A stretch of 32,207 nucleotides of DNA from Chromatiales bacterium (lineage in GTDB: Bacteria > Pseudomonadota > Gammaproteobacteria > RBG-16-57-12). Below, in pieces: positions 14,816 through 22,919 of this stretch. Location of the stretch: assembly GCA_026989455.1 (NCBI GenBank), contig JALSJH010000010.1:1-32207 (forward strand), read 5' to 3'. How positions within the stretch are numbered: the first letter of the stretch is position 1; every line of letters starts with the position of its first letter. Made by a program: the position numbers and the translations under genes. Below the pieces are notes generated by a model. That model did not search any database. It saw nothing but the letters and a program-made list of their open reading frames with translations, and was not told the DNA's origin.

Positions 14816-16165
14816 TCACATACAACATTTTTTATATTTTTTACCACTTTTACAAGGGCAGGGATCGTTTCTACCCACTTTGGGGGCGGTGCGCTGAATC
14901 GGTTTGTTGGCACGCTGGCGCTGCTCCAGGAAGTGTAGATAGAGCGTTTTTACTGCGGGTTCGATAGTGAGTCCGCTCTGATTTATCTGCTCTTCGCTTA
15001 AACTATCTAGCGCCTCGCCCTCGTGCTGGGTGGTAAATAACTGAATCGGCTTCAGAGCTTGTTCTAGGGCGTTACGATCCTCCTCTTCGGTTAACTCATC
15101 CCATAAGCCAATGCCCCGCATGAAGCCCTCACACCAGCTGCTGACGATGGTATACTCCTGTTCATCCTCCATTTCGACCAGAAACAGCGCGTGATACTCA
15201 TCTCCGTGCATTCCTTCCATAACATGGTTATAGAAGGTGAAGATGGCATCATTGAACTCTGCATATTCGCTGCGTTTTTTCCAGTGGGGTGCTTTATCTT
15301 CTCCCCCCCAAAGTGCAGATAGCCACTGTGCGGCCATGATGTTATTGGGGGCACAGGCGAGGGCGGAGAAAAAGCCATCAAGCTCAGAGGCGTTAAAGAT
15401 TGCTTGCTCATTGCCGTCGCGTTCAAAGTAGTAGTTGACCAGATCAATGACATCGCCACTTTCAGGTTTTTTAGCGGGTGCTGCTTTAAAGCCATAACTC
15501 TCTGCCTGGGAGGGGCGTGGTGTCTCCCGGTTGCTGCGAAACCCCAGTTTGATTTCAACCTCCTCCAAGTCACCGGCGCAACTGGTGTCAACCCCATCAC
15601 GTTGATACAGGGCTCGAATACCTTCAATTAACTCCTTGGCTTTTAGTTCGCACAATCGGCCAATTAAGAGGCCATTCAGGGTGGGTAGTGAGAGGTCTGG
15701 TTTCTCTAAGTAGGCTTGGTAGTGTGCCAGTACGGCATCGCGTTGTTCGGGGTAGTGCTCAACAACTTCACACAAGGCATCCACTGCCATGACGTGGGTG
15801 AACTCATCAAGTTCTGCTGTGTTCAAAAGGGCTGCCAGGGGTTCAATGGCCGACTCACCGATCATGCCCAGTACAATGGGCAGTTCATACAGCGCCCAAT
15901 CATCTTCCACCAACTCATCAAAAAGCTTGATCAGGGGCAGAGCGGCTTGGCTGCAACGTAGCTGCGCCAAGGTTCGCCAGGCGTGGAGTGGTGCCCAAAT
16001 CTCGGCGCTGTCTGCATCTGCTTGGTGCAGCTCGCTATCGCCAGCAATTTTAAGCAGGGCGGTCACATCACTACTATCAAAGCCATATTGCAGGTAGTCG
16101 GGCCACTGGTGGGCGGCACAATTTAGGTCGCCCAGTGTGAAAATAATATCGGTTTTATTGGCCAT
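14816..16165 (-). CDS. UPF0149/YecA-like protein with DUF1186 region and C-terminal SEC-C motif
   Basis: A 449-residue soluble protein. The N-terminal 220 residues look like a helical-repeat DUF1186 region (LPLIKLFDELVEDDWALYELP, IEPLAALLNTAEL). The middle part has the UPF0149/YecA pattern (LDGFFSALACAPNNIMAAQWL and GFMRGIGLW), which may bind metal. The C-terminus is a SEC-C zinc motif, NDPCPCKSGKKYKKCC, as on SecA, where it binds zinc and SecB/ribosomes. The combination suggests a role near ribosome or protein quality control, but no function is established. The gene sits three bases from the DsbA-like gene, in the same direction, so may be co-transcribed. Confidence 0.8.
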   Translation of the reverse strand: MANKTDIIFTLGDLNCAAHQWPDYLQYGFDSSDVTALLKIAGDSELHQADADSAEIWAPLHAWRTLAQLRCSQAALPLIKLFDELVEDDWALYELPIVLGMIGESAIEPLAALLNTAELDEFTHVMAVDALCEVVEHYPEQRDAVLAHYQAYLEKPDLSLPTLNGLLIGRLCELKAKELIEGIRALYQRDGVDTSCAGDLEEVEIKLGFRSNRETPRPSQAESYGFKAAPAKKPESGDVIDLVNYYFERDGNEQAIFNASELDGFFSALACAPNNIMAAQWLSALWGGEDKAPHWKKRSEYAEFNDAIFTFYNHVMEGMHGDEYHALFLVEMEDEQEYTIVSSWCEGFMRGIGLWDELTEEEDRNALEQALKPIQLFTTQHEGEALDSLSEEQINQSGLTIEPAVKTLYLHFLEQRQRANKPIQRTAPKVGRNDPCPCKSGKKYKKCCM

Positions 16166-16168
16166 GTT

Positions 16169-16828
16169 TCACGATCCGGGGTAATAGGCATTAACTTCAC
16201 TGGCCACTAGATTTTTAAGTTGCTCATAACCAAATCGACTGAGGGGCTTGCCGTTAACAAAAAACGTCGGGGTTTTGGTCGCCCCCAGTCGCTGCCCATC
16301 GGCTATATCCTGCTGGATTATTTTGGCGATTTCTGGGCTGTTTACATCTTCCCTGAGTTGCGCAACGTCAAAGCCAAAGCGTTCTAGGTAGGTCCAAAAA
16401 ACCTCCGGTTTAGGTTGGTGGTGTGATGCCCAGTGGGACTGGGTTTCAAACATCAAATCTAACACTTCCCAGAATTTACCCTGTTTCTTAGCCGCCTCCA
16501 GAATTTTTACCATATGGTCAGAGCCAGGGTGTAGTGGGGCATAGCGAATCACCAGGTTTACTTTTCCGCGGTAGGTTGCCAGTAGCTCTTTTACCAGCGG
16601 GTGAAATTGACGGCAGGTTTCACAGGCGGGGTCCAGAAACTCTACAATGGTCACTTTTGCCGCCGGGTTGCCTTTTCGTGGCGAGTAGGGCTTGCTCAGG
16701 GCATCTGCATTTTGTGTGGCTAGCTGGGTTTGGGTATCAGCTTGCTGGCTGTTGTAGAGGTAAGCAGCCATTAAAAAGGCGAGTATCATTAAAAATATTG
16801 CACCGATGATGGTGTAGTTCTGTTTCAT
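16169..16828 (-). CDS. DsbA/BdbD-like membrane-anchored thiol-disulfide oxidoreductase
   Basis: A 219-residue protein. Residues 1-28 form an uncleaved membrane anchor (YTIIGAIFLMILAFLMAAYLY), placing the rest in the periplasm. The thioredoxin fold begins VTIVEFLDPACETCRQF, with the active-site pair Cys69-Glu-Thr-Cys72 in place of the usual CPHC. TPTFFVNGKPL near the end provides the cis-proline loop. The acidic Glu-Thr dipeptide probably alters redox potential and marks a variant. Its ATG overlaps the stop of the DsbB-like gene as ATGA (4 bases), so the two are translated together and form a donor-acceptor pair. Substrates are unknown. Confidence 0.88.
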   Translation of the reverse strand: MKQNYTIIGAIFLMILAFLMAAYLYNSQQADTQTQLATQNADALSKPYSPRKGNPAAKVTIVEFLDPACETCRQFHPLVKELLATYRGKVNLVIRYAPLHPGSDHMVKILEAAKKQGKFWEVLDLMFETQSHWASHHQPKPEVFWTYLERFGFDVAQLREDVNSPEIAKIIQQDIADGQRLGATKTPTFFVNGKPLSRFGYEQLKNLVASEVNAYYPGS

Positions 16829-17256
16829 GTGGTGGCCTTGCTTTTGAGTAACAAAATGATAATAAGTGAAAAGGATGCGAGTGAGAGTAGTGGAATAGGT
16901 AGAAAACCAAACAGCTCCATACTGTCATCAGCGCAGGATACCCCTTGGCTACAGGGCTGAAGGTTTTCAGGTATCAAGCCAAAAAAGAGTAAACAGTGGT
17001 AGAGGGTAAAGAGTAAGCCGATCACTGCGATGGGCAGGGCGTAGTTCACTACCCGTTTATCCAGTGGGTAGAGCCCCACCAGTAGGATGATCACCAGCGG
17101 GAACATGAATATCCGTTGGTACCAGCACAAAACACAGGGTACCAGCTCCATTATTTCACTGAAAAAGAGGCTGCCTAGGGTTGATAGGGTTGCTACCAGC
17201 CAGCTACTGAAAATAAGTAACCAACGTCTATCATTTAACTGTTGATGAGATTTCAC
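16825..17256 (-). CDS. DsbB/BdbC-like disulfide bond formation protein
   Basis: A 143-residue inner-membrane protein with four hydrophobic segments (around 12-32, 49-64, 74-93 and 117-137). The two periplasmic cysteine pairs of the family are present: Cys41-Val-Leu-Cys44 in VPCVLCWYQR, and Cys102 and Cys108 in PCSQGVSC. It would reoxidise the DsbA-like partner and pass electrons to quinone. The short length is closer to Bacillus BdbC than to E. coli DsbB (176 residues). It is the first gene of the minus-strand group. Confidence 0.88.
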   Translation of the reverse strand: MKSHQQLNDRRWLLIFSSWLVATLSTLGSLFFSEIMELVPCVLCWYQRIFMFPLVIILLVGLYPLDKRVVNYALPIAVIGLLFTLYHCLLFFGLIPENLQPCSQGVSCADDSMELFGFLPIPLLSLASFSLIIILLLKSKATT

Positions 17257-17314
17257 TTAAACCTTAACTTCCCTTAGACCGCAATCATATCGAATATTGA
17301 TTTTACTTGAGCGC

Positions 17315-17348
17315 TTTTGAGCAGGCTATTATTATTTTTGAGTAGGCT
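17315..17348 (+). repeat. direct repeat upstream of the cold-shock promoter
   Basis: TTTTGAGCAGGCT (17315-17327) and TTTTGAGTAGGCT (17336-17348) differ at one base and are 21 bases apart, two helical turns. They lie 50-80 bases before the csp -35 box and could be a regulator site; this is not confirmed. Confidence 0.4.
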
Positions 17349-17397
17349 GGTTTTTTGTTGTTAAATAGAGCCATTGGGCGTGGTATGGGATTTATCG

Positions 17398-17425
17398 TTG
17401 ACTATGCAGTTCGGACGTATATAAT
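17398..17425 (+). promoter_or_regulatory. sigma-70 promoter of the cold-shock gene
   Basis: TTGACT (17398-17403) and TATAAT (17420-17425) are spaced by 16 bases. The predicted start near 17432 gives a leader of about 165 bases, close in length to that of E. coli cspA. Confidence 0.75.
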
Positions 17426-17431
17426 TTAGCA

Positions 17432-17597
17432 CAGCTTGATTGTGCGTTTCTATGTATATCATTTCGATGTTCTATAATAGTCTTCGTCCTGCGTGTCATA
17501 TACAAATAGCAACATTTCTCGCTAAATCGCCTTTGGTGTCTAAGTTTTTTGGACTTAGACCGGGCACGACGACTTTTGAAATTTATAGGATATGATT
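17432..17597 (+). promoter_or_regulatory. long structured 5' leader of the cold-shock gene
   Basis: The leader holds a perfect 8-bp hairpin, GTCTAAGT (17538-17545) with ACTTAGAC (17553-17560), 37 bases before the start codon. Long cspA-type leaders change fold with temperature and control translation. That role here is inferred from length, position and gene identity. Confidence 0.55.
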
Positions 17598-17804
17598 ATG
17601 TCTACTACTACTGGTACCGTTAAATGGTTCAACGAATCAAAAGGTTTTGGCTTTATTGAGCAAGAATCTGGTCCCGACGTATTTGCCCATTTTAGCGCCA
17701 TCTCTGGTTCAGGGTTTAAAACTCTGGCAGAGGGTCAGAAGGTTGAATTTACTGTTACTGATGGTCAAAAAGGTCCTCAGGCAGAAAATATTATCGCGAT
17801 CTAA
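17598..17804 (+). CDS. cold-shock protein, CspA family
   Basis: A 68-residue single cold-shock domain that binds single-stranded RNA/DNA and melts RNA structure. [16 protein letters not shown] includes RNP1 (KGFGFI, residues 15-20) and VFAHF (28-32) is RNP2. ATG 17598 is taken because TAGGA (17586-17590) lies seven bases before; ATG 17592 would leave almost no spacing. It has its own promoter, a long leader and a three-hairpin terminator. Which paralogue it is cannot be told from one copy. Confidence 0.95.
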   Translation: MSTTTGTVKWFNESKGFGFIEQESGPDVFAHFSAISGSGFKTLAEGQKVEFTVTDGQKGPQAENIIAI

Positions 17805-17821
17805 TACCGAATTGCGAGAGT

Positions 17822-17906
17822 GCCTGCGATGCTTTAATTGCAGGCTTGCTCGCCCTTATTTGAGGGTGAGTGAAGGGTAAGGCCTTAATGGTCTTGCCCT
17901 TTTTTA
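17822..17906 (+). terminator. triple-hairpin region with intrinsic terminator after csp
   Basis: Three hairpins stand in a row: GCCTGC (17822-17827) with GCAGGC (17840-17845); CTCGCCCT (17849-17856) with AGGGTGAG (17863-17870); and AAGGGTAAGGCC (17873-17884) with its partner at 17890-17901, followed by TTTTT. The last is a good intrinsic terminator. The dbpA start is about 30 bases beyond. Confidence 0.85.
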
Positions 17907-17937
17907 TTTGTCATGCGCCATAATCGAGGACCATACG

Positions 17938-19326
17938 TTGAGCGAAGCTGCTTTTTCATCCCTGAAGCTCCACCCTGCCTTGTTAAAAAATATTACATCT
18001 TTAGGTTACGATGCGATGACTCCGATTCAGGCAAAAAGCTTGCCCTATATTTTGGCTGGGAGAGATGTTATCGCCCAGGGCCAAACCGGTTCGGGTAAGA
18101 CGGCTGCTTTTACACTGGGGTTGTTGGAAAACCTGAATGTGAAGCATTTCCGCATTCAGACGCTGGTGCTGTGTCCTACCCGCGAGTTGGCTGATCAGGT
18201 GGCCAAAGAGATTCGCAAGATGGCCAGAACAATTCATAACATCAAAGTGTTGACCTTATGCGGCGGTATGCCCTTTGGCCCTCAGGTGGGATCGTTGGAG
18301 CATAACGCGCATATTGTGGTGGGAACTCCGGGTCGTGTTGCGGACCACCTGCGCAGAGGAACATTAAAGTTGGATGATGTGAATACCTTGGTGCTGGATG
18401 AGGCGGATCGTATGCTTGATATGGGATTTCAAGAGACGCTGGATGAAATCATCGACCATATGCCCGAGCACTATCAGACACTGCTGTTCAGCGCGACCTA
18501 TCCCGAACAAATCGCCTCAATGGCCAGTCGTATTACCCAAGACCCGGTGGTGGTTAAGGTGGCGACAACACACGATAAAAACAGTATTCATCAATCGCTG
18601 TATGAGGTAGATGAGCAGATGCCGCGTGTGACGGCTGTTCGCCTGTTACTGTTGGAGCGCCGCCCGCTGTCCACGGTGGTGTTTTGCAATACCCGGCTGG
18701 AGACTCAGGAGGTGGCTGACCAGCTCTCTCATTTTGGCTTCAGTGCAGCGGCGTTACATGGCGAGCTGGAGCAGCGTGAGCGAGATCAAACCCTAGCGTT
18801 GTTTGCCAATAAGAGTATTTCGATATTGGTGGCAACGGATGTGGCGGCTAGAGGGTTGGACATCGATGCATTAGATGCCGTTATCAACTACCAAATTGCA
18901 CGGGAGTATGAGGTTCATATTCACCGTGTGGGCCGTACTGGGCGTGCCGGTAGCAAGGGGATTGCCTGCACACTGTTTACAGACAAAGAGCGTTATCGGG
19001 TTGGCCGGCTAGAGGCGCATCTGGGTCACTCAATAGAGCGGGCAACGCTGCCTGCGGCGAACCTGCTTGAGCAGGCCGTCTATAAACCAAGCATGGCGAC
19101 GTTGCAGATAGAGGGCGGTAAGAGACAAAAAGTACGCCCGGGTGATATCCTAGGTGCATTGACGGCTGAGGATGGCATTAGTGGTCACGAGGTGGGGAAA
19201 ATTAATGTTTTCGATAATTTTTCTTACGTAGCGGTTATGCAAAAAGTCCAAAAGGTAGCATTGAATAAACTCTCTGCCGGGAAATTGAAGGGGCGCTCGT
19301 TCCGCGTGAGGTTGCTTGTATTGTGA
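17938..19326 (+). CDS. dbpA: ATP-dependent RNA helicase DbpA
   Basis: A 462-residue DEAD-box helicase that acts on 23S rRNA during large-subunit assembly. TPIQAKSLPYILAGRDVIAQ is the Q motif region, GQTGSGKT is Walker A, LDEADRML is the DEAD box, FSATYP is motif III, and RGLDI with HRVGRTGRAG ends the helicase core. The C-terminal domain (KVRPGDILGALTAEDGI to the end) is the RNA-binding domain that recognises hairpin 92 and separates DbpA from other DEAD-box proteins. TTG 17938 is chosen because GAGGA lies at 17925-17929 and the earlier TTG 17908 falls in the csp terminator tail. With little room for a promoter it may depend on read-through from csp. Confidence 0.95.
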   Translation: MSEAAFSSLKLHPALLKNITSLGYDAMTPIQAKSLPYILAGRDVIAQGQTGSGKTAAFTLGLLENLNVKHFRIQTLVLCPTRELADQVAKEIRKMARTIHNIKVLTLCGGMPFGPQVGSLEHNAHIVVGTPGRVADHLRRGTLKLDDVNTLVLDEADRMLDMGFQETLDEIIDHMPEHYQTLLFSATYPEQIASMASRITQDPVVVKVATTHDKNSIHQSLYEVDEQMPRVTAVRLLLLERRPLSTVVFCNTRLETQEVADQLSHFGFSAAALHGELEQRERDQTLALFANKSISILVATDVAARGLDIDALDAVINYQIAREYEVHIHRVGRTGRAGSKGIACTLFTDKERYRVGRLEAHLGHSIERATLPAANLLEQAVYKPSMATLQIEGGKRQKVRPGDILGALTAEDGISGHEVGKINVFDNFSYVAVMQKVQKVALNKLSAGKLKGRSFRVRLLVL

Positions 19327-19379
19327 CCTTGAGTTGTTATTATTGTCATAAGTTTTATTTTTGTGGATAAATTTAATTT

Positions 19380-20285
19380 ATGGCGGATCGCAGACTGAGA
19401 GTGTTTCACGCGGTGGCACAGTTGCTGAGTTTTACCAAAGCGGCTGAGTCACTCTACATGACCCAGCCTGCCGTCACTTTTCAGGTGCGCCAGCTTGAGG
19501 AGCAGTTTAATACCCGCCTGTTTGATAGAACCCATAATCGAATTGCACTGACTGAAGCGGGGCGCTCTGTCTATAGCTATTCATCACGTATTTTTGAGCT
19601 TTACGATGAGATGGATAACTCGGTCAGAGAGATCACCGGTGATGTGAGCGGTGTGCTGATTATTGGTGCCAGCATGACCATTGCTGAATATATGTTGCCT
19701 GCGCTACTGGGTGAGTTCAAGCGCGCTTATCCAGAGGTGGGTCTGCGTCTGAAGGTGGGCAATACGGATGCGATTGTGATGATGGTCGAAAGCAATGTTA
19801 TCGACTTGGGAGTGGTTGAAGCGCCTGTTTCGAATAAAAGCCTCTCGGTTGAATTGTGCCGCGAGGATCAGCTAGTGGCCATTGTTGCACCCGATCACCC
19901 GTTATCAATATATGATGAAATTTCAGCTGAAAAAATATTAAAATACCCCTATATCTCCCGTGAAGAGGGCTCCGGCACCCGGGATGTATTCGTTGAGTAT
20001 TTGCAGCAGCATGGCTTTGATGAGAAGCAGCTGAATGTGATCATGGAACTGGGCAGCCCCGAAGCGATCAAAGGCGCTGTTGAGGCGGGTATTGGGGTGA
20101 CGGTGATGTCTCGCACCACTCTTGATAAAGAGTTAGCTTTGGGCACGCTGAGGGCGATTGCATTTAACCCACCGCTGGTGCGCCCCTTTTCGTTTGTACA
20201 CCAACGGCAAAAATTTAGGCAGCGCGCGATGGATGAACTTCTCACCTTTGCCCGCAACTACTGTAAAACACACTGTAAAGAGTAA
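19380..20285 (+). CDS. LysR-family transcriptional regulator
   Basis: A 301-residue LysR-type regulator. Residues 1-60 form the winged helix-turn-helix (FHAVAQLLSFTKAAESLYMTQ, LFDRTHNRIALTEAG). The effector domain starts near 90 with VSGVLIIGASMTIAEYMLPALL, resembling the CysB/CbbR-like branch that binds sulfur or carbon metabolites. It does not stand beside an obviously dedicated target; in such cases LysR genes usually sit divergent from targets, but here it follows dbpA by 53 bases in the same direction. The effector cannot be told. Weak ribosome site before the ATG. Confidence 0.9.
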   Translation: MADRRLRVFHAVAQLLSFTKAAESLYMTQPAVTFQVRQLEEQFNTRLFDRTHNRIALTEAGRSVYSYSSRIFELYDEMDNSVREITGDVSGVLIIGASMTIAEYMLPALLGEFKRAYPEVGLRLKVGNTDAIVMMVESNVIDLGVVEAPVSNKSLSVELCREDQLVAIVAPDHPLSIYDEISAEKILKYPYISREEGSGTRDVFVEYLQQHGFDEKQLNVIMELGSPEAIKGAVEAGIGVTVMSRTTLDKELALGTLRAIAFNPPLVRPFSFVHQRQKFRQRAMDELLTFARNYCKTHCKE

Positions 20286-20289
20286 GCCA

Positions 20290-20409
20290 GTGCTCCATCA
20301 ACATGATAATTACAGATTTAGATTCCCTGTGGTGTTTCGCAGCAAGGTGCGCCTTGCCGTGAACGTTGATAAGCTGACTAAACGCGCACTTATCACCTTG
20401 ATGGAGCAC
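20290..20409 (+). promoter_or_regulatory. inverted repeat spanning the PerM leader and its ribosome site
   Basis: GTGCTCCATCAA (20290-20301) is complementary to TTGATGGAGCAC (20398-20409). The right arm contains GGAG (20403-20406), the ribosome site for the ATG at 20417. Between them lies a further perfect hairpin, GCAAGG (20342-20347) with CCTTGC (20352-20357). The RNA could hide the ribosome site of the permease gene. Confidence 0.55.
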
Positions 20410-20416
20410 GAGTGCC

Positions 20417-21496
20417 ATGATTGATATATTTAAAGAGTGGTATCAGCGCAACTTCTCTGACCCCCAAGCTGTTATATTGGCGCTACTGCTGCTGGTTGGT
20501 TTTGTGGTGGTGATCTTTCTTGGCGATATGCTGGCACCACTGCTGGCCAGTGTGATTATTGCCTATTTACTGGAAGGGACGGTCGCTAAATTACAGCAGT
20601 ATGGGGTAGCGCGATTGTGGGCGGTGGTAAGTGTTTTTATGCTTTTCATGGCACTGCTGATTTACACTATTCTAGGCCTGATCCCCTTGCTCTCCCAGCA
20701 AGTCACCGAGTTAATTAGTGAAGTGCCTAACATGGTTACCAAAGGCCAGCAGAGCTTGTTAACACTGCATGAATCCTATCCGAACTACTTCAGTGAGGAG
20801 CAGGTGCGTGAGCTGATGAGTGGTGTGCGTGCGGATCTTACCGCCTTTGGGCAGAGCGTCTTCTCTAAATCGATCGCCTCGATTCCGGTGTTGATTACCG
20901 TGCTGGTCTATCTGATATTAGTGCCGATTATGGTGTTCTTTTTCCTTAAGGATAAACAGAGTATTGTGCAGTGGTTTACCGCCTATCTGCCCGAACAGCG
21001 TCGCTTGGCGGGCGAGGTGTGGCACGAGATGGATCGGCAGATTGGTAACTACATTCGAGGGAAAATTTTAGAGATCATCATTATCGGCGTGGTGACCTAC
21101 ATCGCCTTCTATATGATGGGGCTAAATTACGCACCACTACTGGCCGCGCTGGTGGGTATTTCGGTATTGGTACCCTATATTGGCGCGGCGGTGGTCACGA
21201 TTCCTGTGGCGCTGATCGCTTATTTCCAGTGGGGTCTCAGTGCAGATTTTGGCTATCTAATGCTGGTATATGGCATTATTCAAGCTGTTGATGGTAATGT
21301 TTTGGTGCCGATTCTGTTCTCTGAGGCGGTTAACCTGCACCCTGTGGCAATTATCGCCGCAGTGCTGTTTTTTGGTGGAGTCTGGGGTTTTTGGGGGGTA
21401 TTTTTTGCCATTCCGTTAGCCACCCTGGTTGCCGCCGTGTTGAGAGCATGGCCGAGAGCCACTCAAACCGATGAGTCCGATAGGCTCCTAGAGTGA
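20417..21496 (+). CDS. AI-2E/PerM-family permease
   Basis: A 359-residue integral membrane protein with about eight hydrophobic segments, starting with AVILALLLLVGFVVVIFLGD and ending with AIPLATLVAAVLRAW. The family signatures seen are GLIPLLSQQVTELISEVP, KGQQSLLTLHESYP, LVPIMVFFFLKDKQ and a run of PYIGAAVVTIPVALIAYFQW near the C-terminus. Family members include TqsA and various exporters; the substrate cannot be read. ATG 20417 has GGAG ten bases ahead, inside a long-range inverted repeat. The next gene starts about 11 bases after its stop, so the two are likely one operon. Confidence 0.9.
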   Translation: MIDIFKEWYQRNFSDPQAVILALLLLVGFVVVIFLGDMLAPLLASVIIAYLLEGTVAKLQQYGVARLWAVVSVFMLFMALLIYTILGLIPLLSQQVTELISEVPNMVTKGQQSLLTLHESYPNYFSEEQVRELMSGVRADLTAFGQSVFSKSIASIPVLITVLVYLILVPIMVFFFLKDKQSIVQWFTAYLPEQRRLAGEVWHEMDRQIGNYIRGKILEIIIIGVVTYIAFYMMGLNYAPLLAALVGISVLVPYIGAAVVTIPVALIAYFQWGLSADFGYLMLVYGIIQAVDGNVLVPILFSEAVNLHPVAIIAAVLFFGGVWGFWGVFFAIPLATLVAAVLRAWPRATQTDESDRLLE

Positions 21497-21506
21497 GGTG
21501 ATGAGT

Positions 21507-21953
21507 ATGTATCAGAATATTTTGTTGGCAGTGGACTTCTCCAAGGCATCGACATGCGTCGCACAGCGTGCAATGCAGTTAGCCCCCGAGGGTAGTCAAT
21601 TAACCGTGCTGCATGTGGCCGAGTATCTTCCAATGCTTGATTATTCGGGGGACCCGATGGCGATGACACCGCTTGCTATCGATGAAGATCTGTTGATGGA
21701 AGATGCCAAGCAGTCACTACAGCGTTTTGTCGATAAGCATCTGCAGGGTGTCGAGGTGGTGCAGCAGGTGAAAATGGGCATTCCAAAGTTGGATATTTTG
21801 CAGACAGTAGAAAAACAAAATATAGACCTATTAGTGATCGGCTCCCACGGTCGTCATGGGTTGGCGCGATTGTTAGGCTCCACAGCCGCTGCGGTAATAA
21901 ATGATTGCCCCTGTGATATTCTGGCGGTCAGAATTAACCCGGATAATTCATAG
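21507..21953 (+). CDS. universal stress protein (UspA family)
   Basis: A 148-residue single Usp domain. The N-terminus MYQNILLAVDFS is standard, and the ATP-binding glycine motif is conserved as GSHGRHGLARLLGS, followed by DCPCDILAVR. ATG 21507 is chosen since GAGG lies eight bases before it; GTG 21498 and ATG 21501 are upstream options. The last few codons (Pro-Asp-Asn-Ser-stop) come from the MITE-like element inserted at 21938, so the original C-terminus may have been changed. A stress role is typical, with substrate unknown. Confidence 0.93.
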   Translation: MYQNILLAVDFSKASTCVAQRAMQLAPEGSQLTVLHVAEYLPMLDYSGDPMAMTPLAIDEDLLMEDAKQSLQRFVDKHLQGVEVVQQVKMGIPKLDILQTVEKQNIDLLVIGSHGRHGLARLLGSTAAAVINDCPCDILAVRINPDNS

Positions 21954-22098
21954 ATTATGCACAATCTCACTTCTCTATTGATTCCACAGGAGATATTCCC
22001 TCCATCGTCCATAATCGCGGATACGGCGCTTTTTCGGAAATTTCCCTGTGAAACCAATATCCTGCGCAATCTTTGTGCAATCTTATGAATTGTCCGGG
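21938..22098. mobile_element. 161-bp MITE-like element with TTAA target duplication
   Basis: The left end CCCGGATAATTCATA and the reverse complement of the right end, CCCGGACAATTCATAAG, match at most positions. TTAA lies at 21934-21937 and 22099-22102, consistent with a 4-bp target duplication. No coding capacity. A related terminus, CCCGGGTAATTCATAAGC, occurs at 32190-32207 and a degenerate one at 2375-2410, so it is a dispersed family. Confidence 0.75.
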
Positions 22099-22124
22099 TT
22101 AAGGGCTGGTCGAGTGTTTGTTTG

Positions 22125-22874
22125 GTGAGAGTTTTTAAACGCCCACTAACAGCGGCGGTTGCTTCTCAGCTGTTATCGCTGCTGGTTATCGTGAGTGCGG
22201 TCTACTTTTTGGGTGGCGTATCACTTGCGCTGTGGCAGCTGTTGCTGATTCAAGGGGCGCTGGCGGCTCTCATTTCGCGCCCTTTCGGTATGGCAAACTG
22301 GTGGTTGGTGTTACACCTACTATTACCACTGGCCATCTGGCTGGCACTGAGCTGGCAACTGTCAGCTTGGGTCTATTTCACTGCTTTTGTCATTATGTTG
22401 CTGATATTTTGGAATAGCGCCGGTGAGCGCGTTCCCCTCTATCTGAGTAATCAAACCACCTGGCAAGCGCTCTCTGATCTACTGCCTGAGCAGCAGCCGT
22501 TCCGCTTTGTTGATTTGGGAAGTGGGCTGGCCGGTACACTGAATTATCTTGCACAACATCACCCGCAAGGTGAGTTTGTAGGGGTAGAGTCTGCACCCTT
22601 GCCGATGTGGCTGGCACGCTATCGCTGCGGCCAACAGCGCAATATAACCCTATTGCAACACGACATGTGGAAGCTGGATCTGTCTCAATTTGATGTGGTT
22701 TACTGCTTTTTATCACCCGAGCCGATGCCAAAAATATATGTAAAAGCGCGTAAGGAGATGCGCCCGGGTTCACTGTTAATCAGCAACAGCTTTACCGTGA
22801 AAGGCTTTGAGCCTGATGAAGTTCTGGAGCTGGATGATCGTCGTCGAACGCGCCTCTATCTTTGGCGTATATGA
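22125..22874 (+). CDS. membrane-anchored class I methyltransferase (putative)
   Basis: A 249-residue protein. The first 100 residues form three or four membrane segments (LLSLLVIVSAVYFLGG, LALWQLLLIQGALAALI, LVLHLLLPLAIWLALSW, VYFTAFVIMLLIFW). The remainder is a SAM-binding fold: motif I is RFVDLGSGLAGTLNYLAQ, motif II an acidic EFVGVESAP, and motif III NITLLQHDMW. It ends without a recognised methyl-acceptor domain. GTG 22125 or TTG 22122 would start it; neither has a good ribosome site. The membrane anchor suggests a lipid, quinone or membrane-protein substrate. It lies between two mobile-like elements. Confidence 0.7.
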   Translation: MRVFKRPLTAAVASQLLSLLVIVSAVYFLGGVSLALWQLLLIQGALAALISRPFGMANWWLVLHLLLPLAIWLALSWQLSAWVYFTAFVIMLLIFWNSAGERVPLYLSNQTTWQALSDLLPEQQPFRFVDLGSGLAGTLNYLAQHHPQGEFVGVESAPLPMWLARYRCGQQRNITLLQHDMWKLDLSQFDVVYCFLSPEPMPKIYVKARKEMRPGSLLISNSFTVKGFEPDEVLELDDRRRTRLYLWRI

Positions 22875-22919
22875 CATATTGAGGCATTTGCAGTCAGTTG
22901 GTTGCAAAGCTTTTATTAA

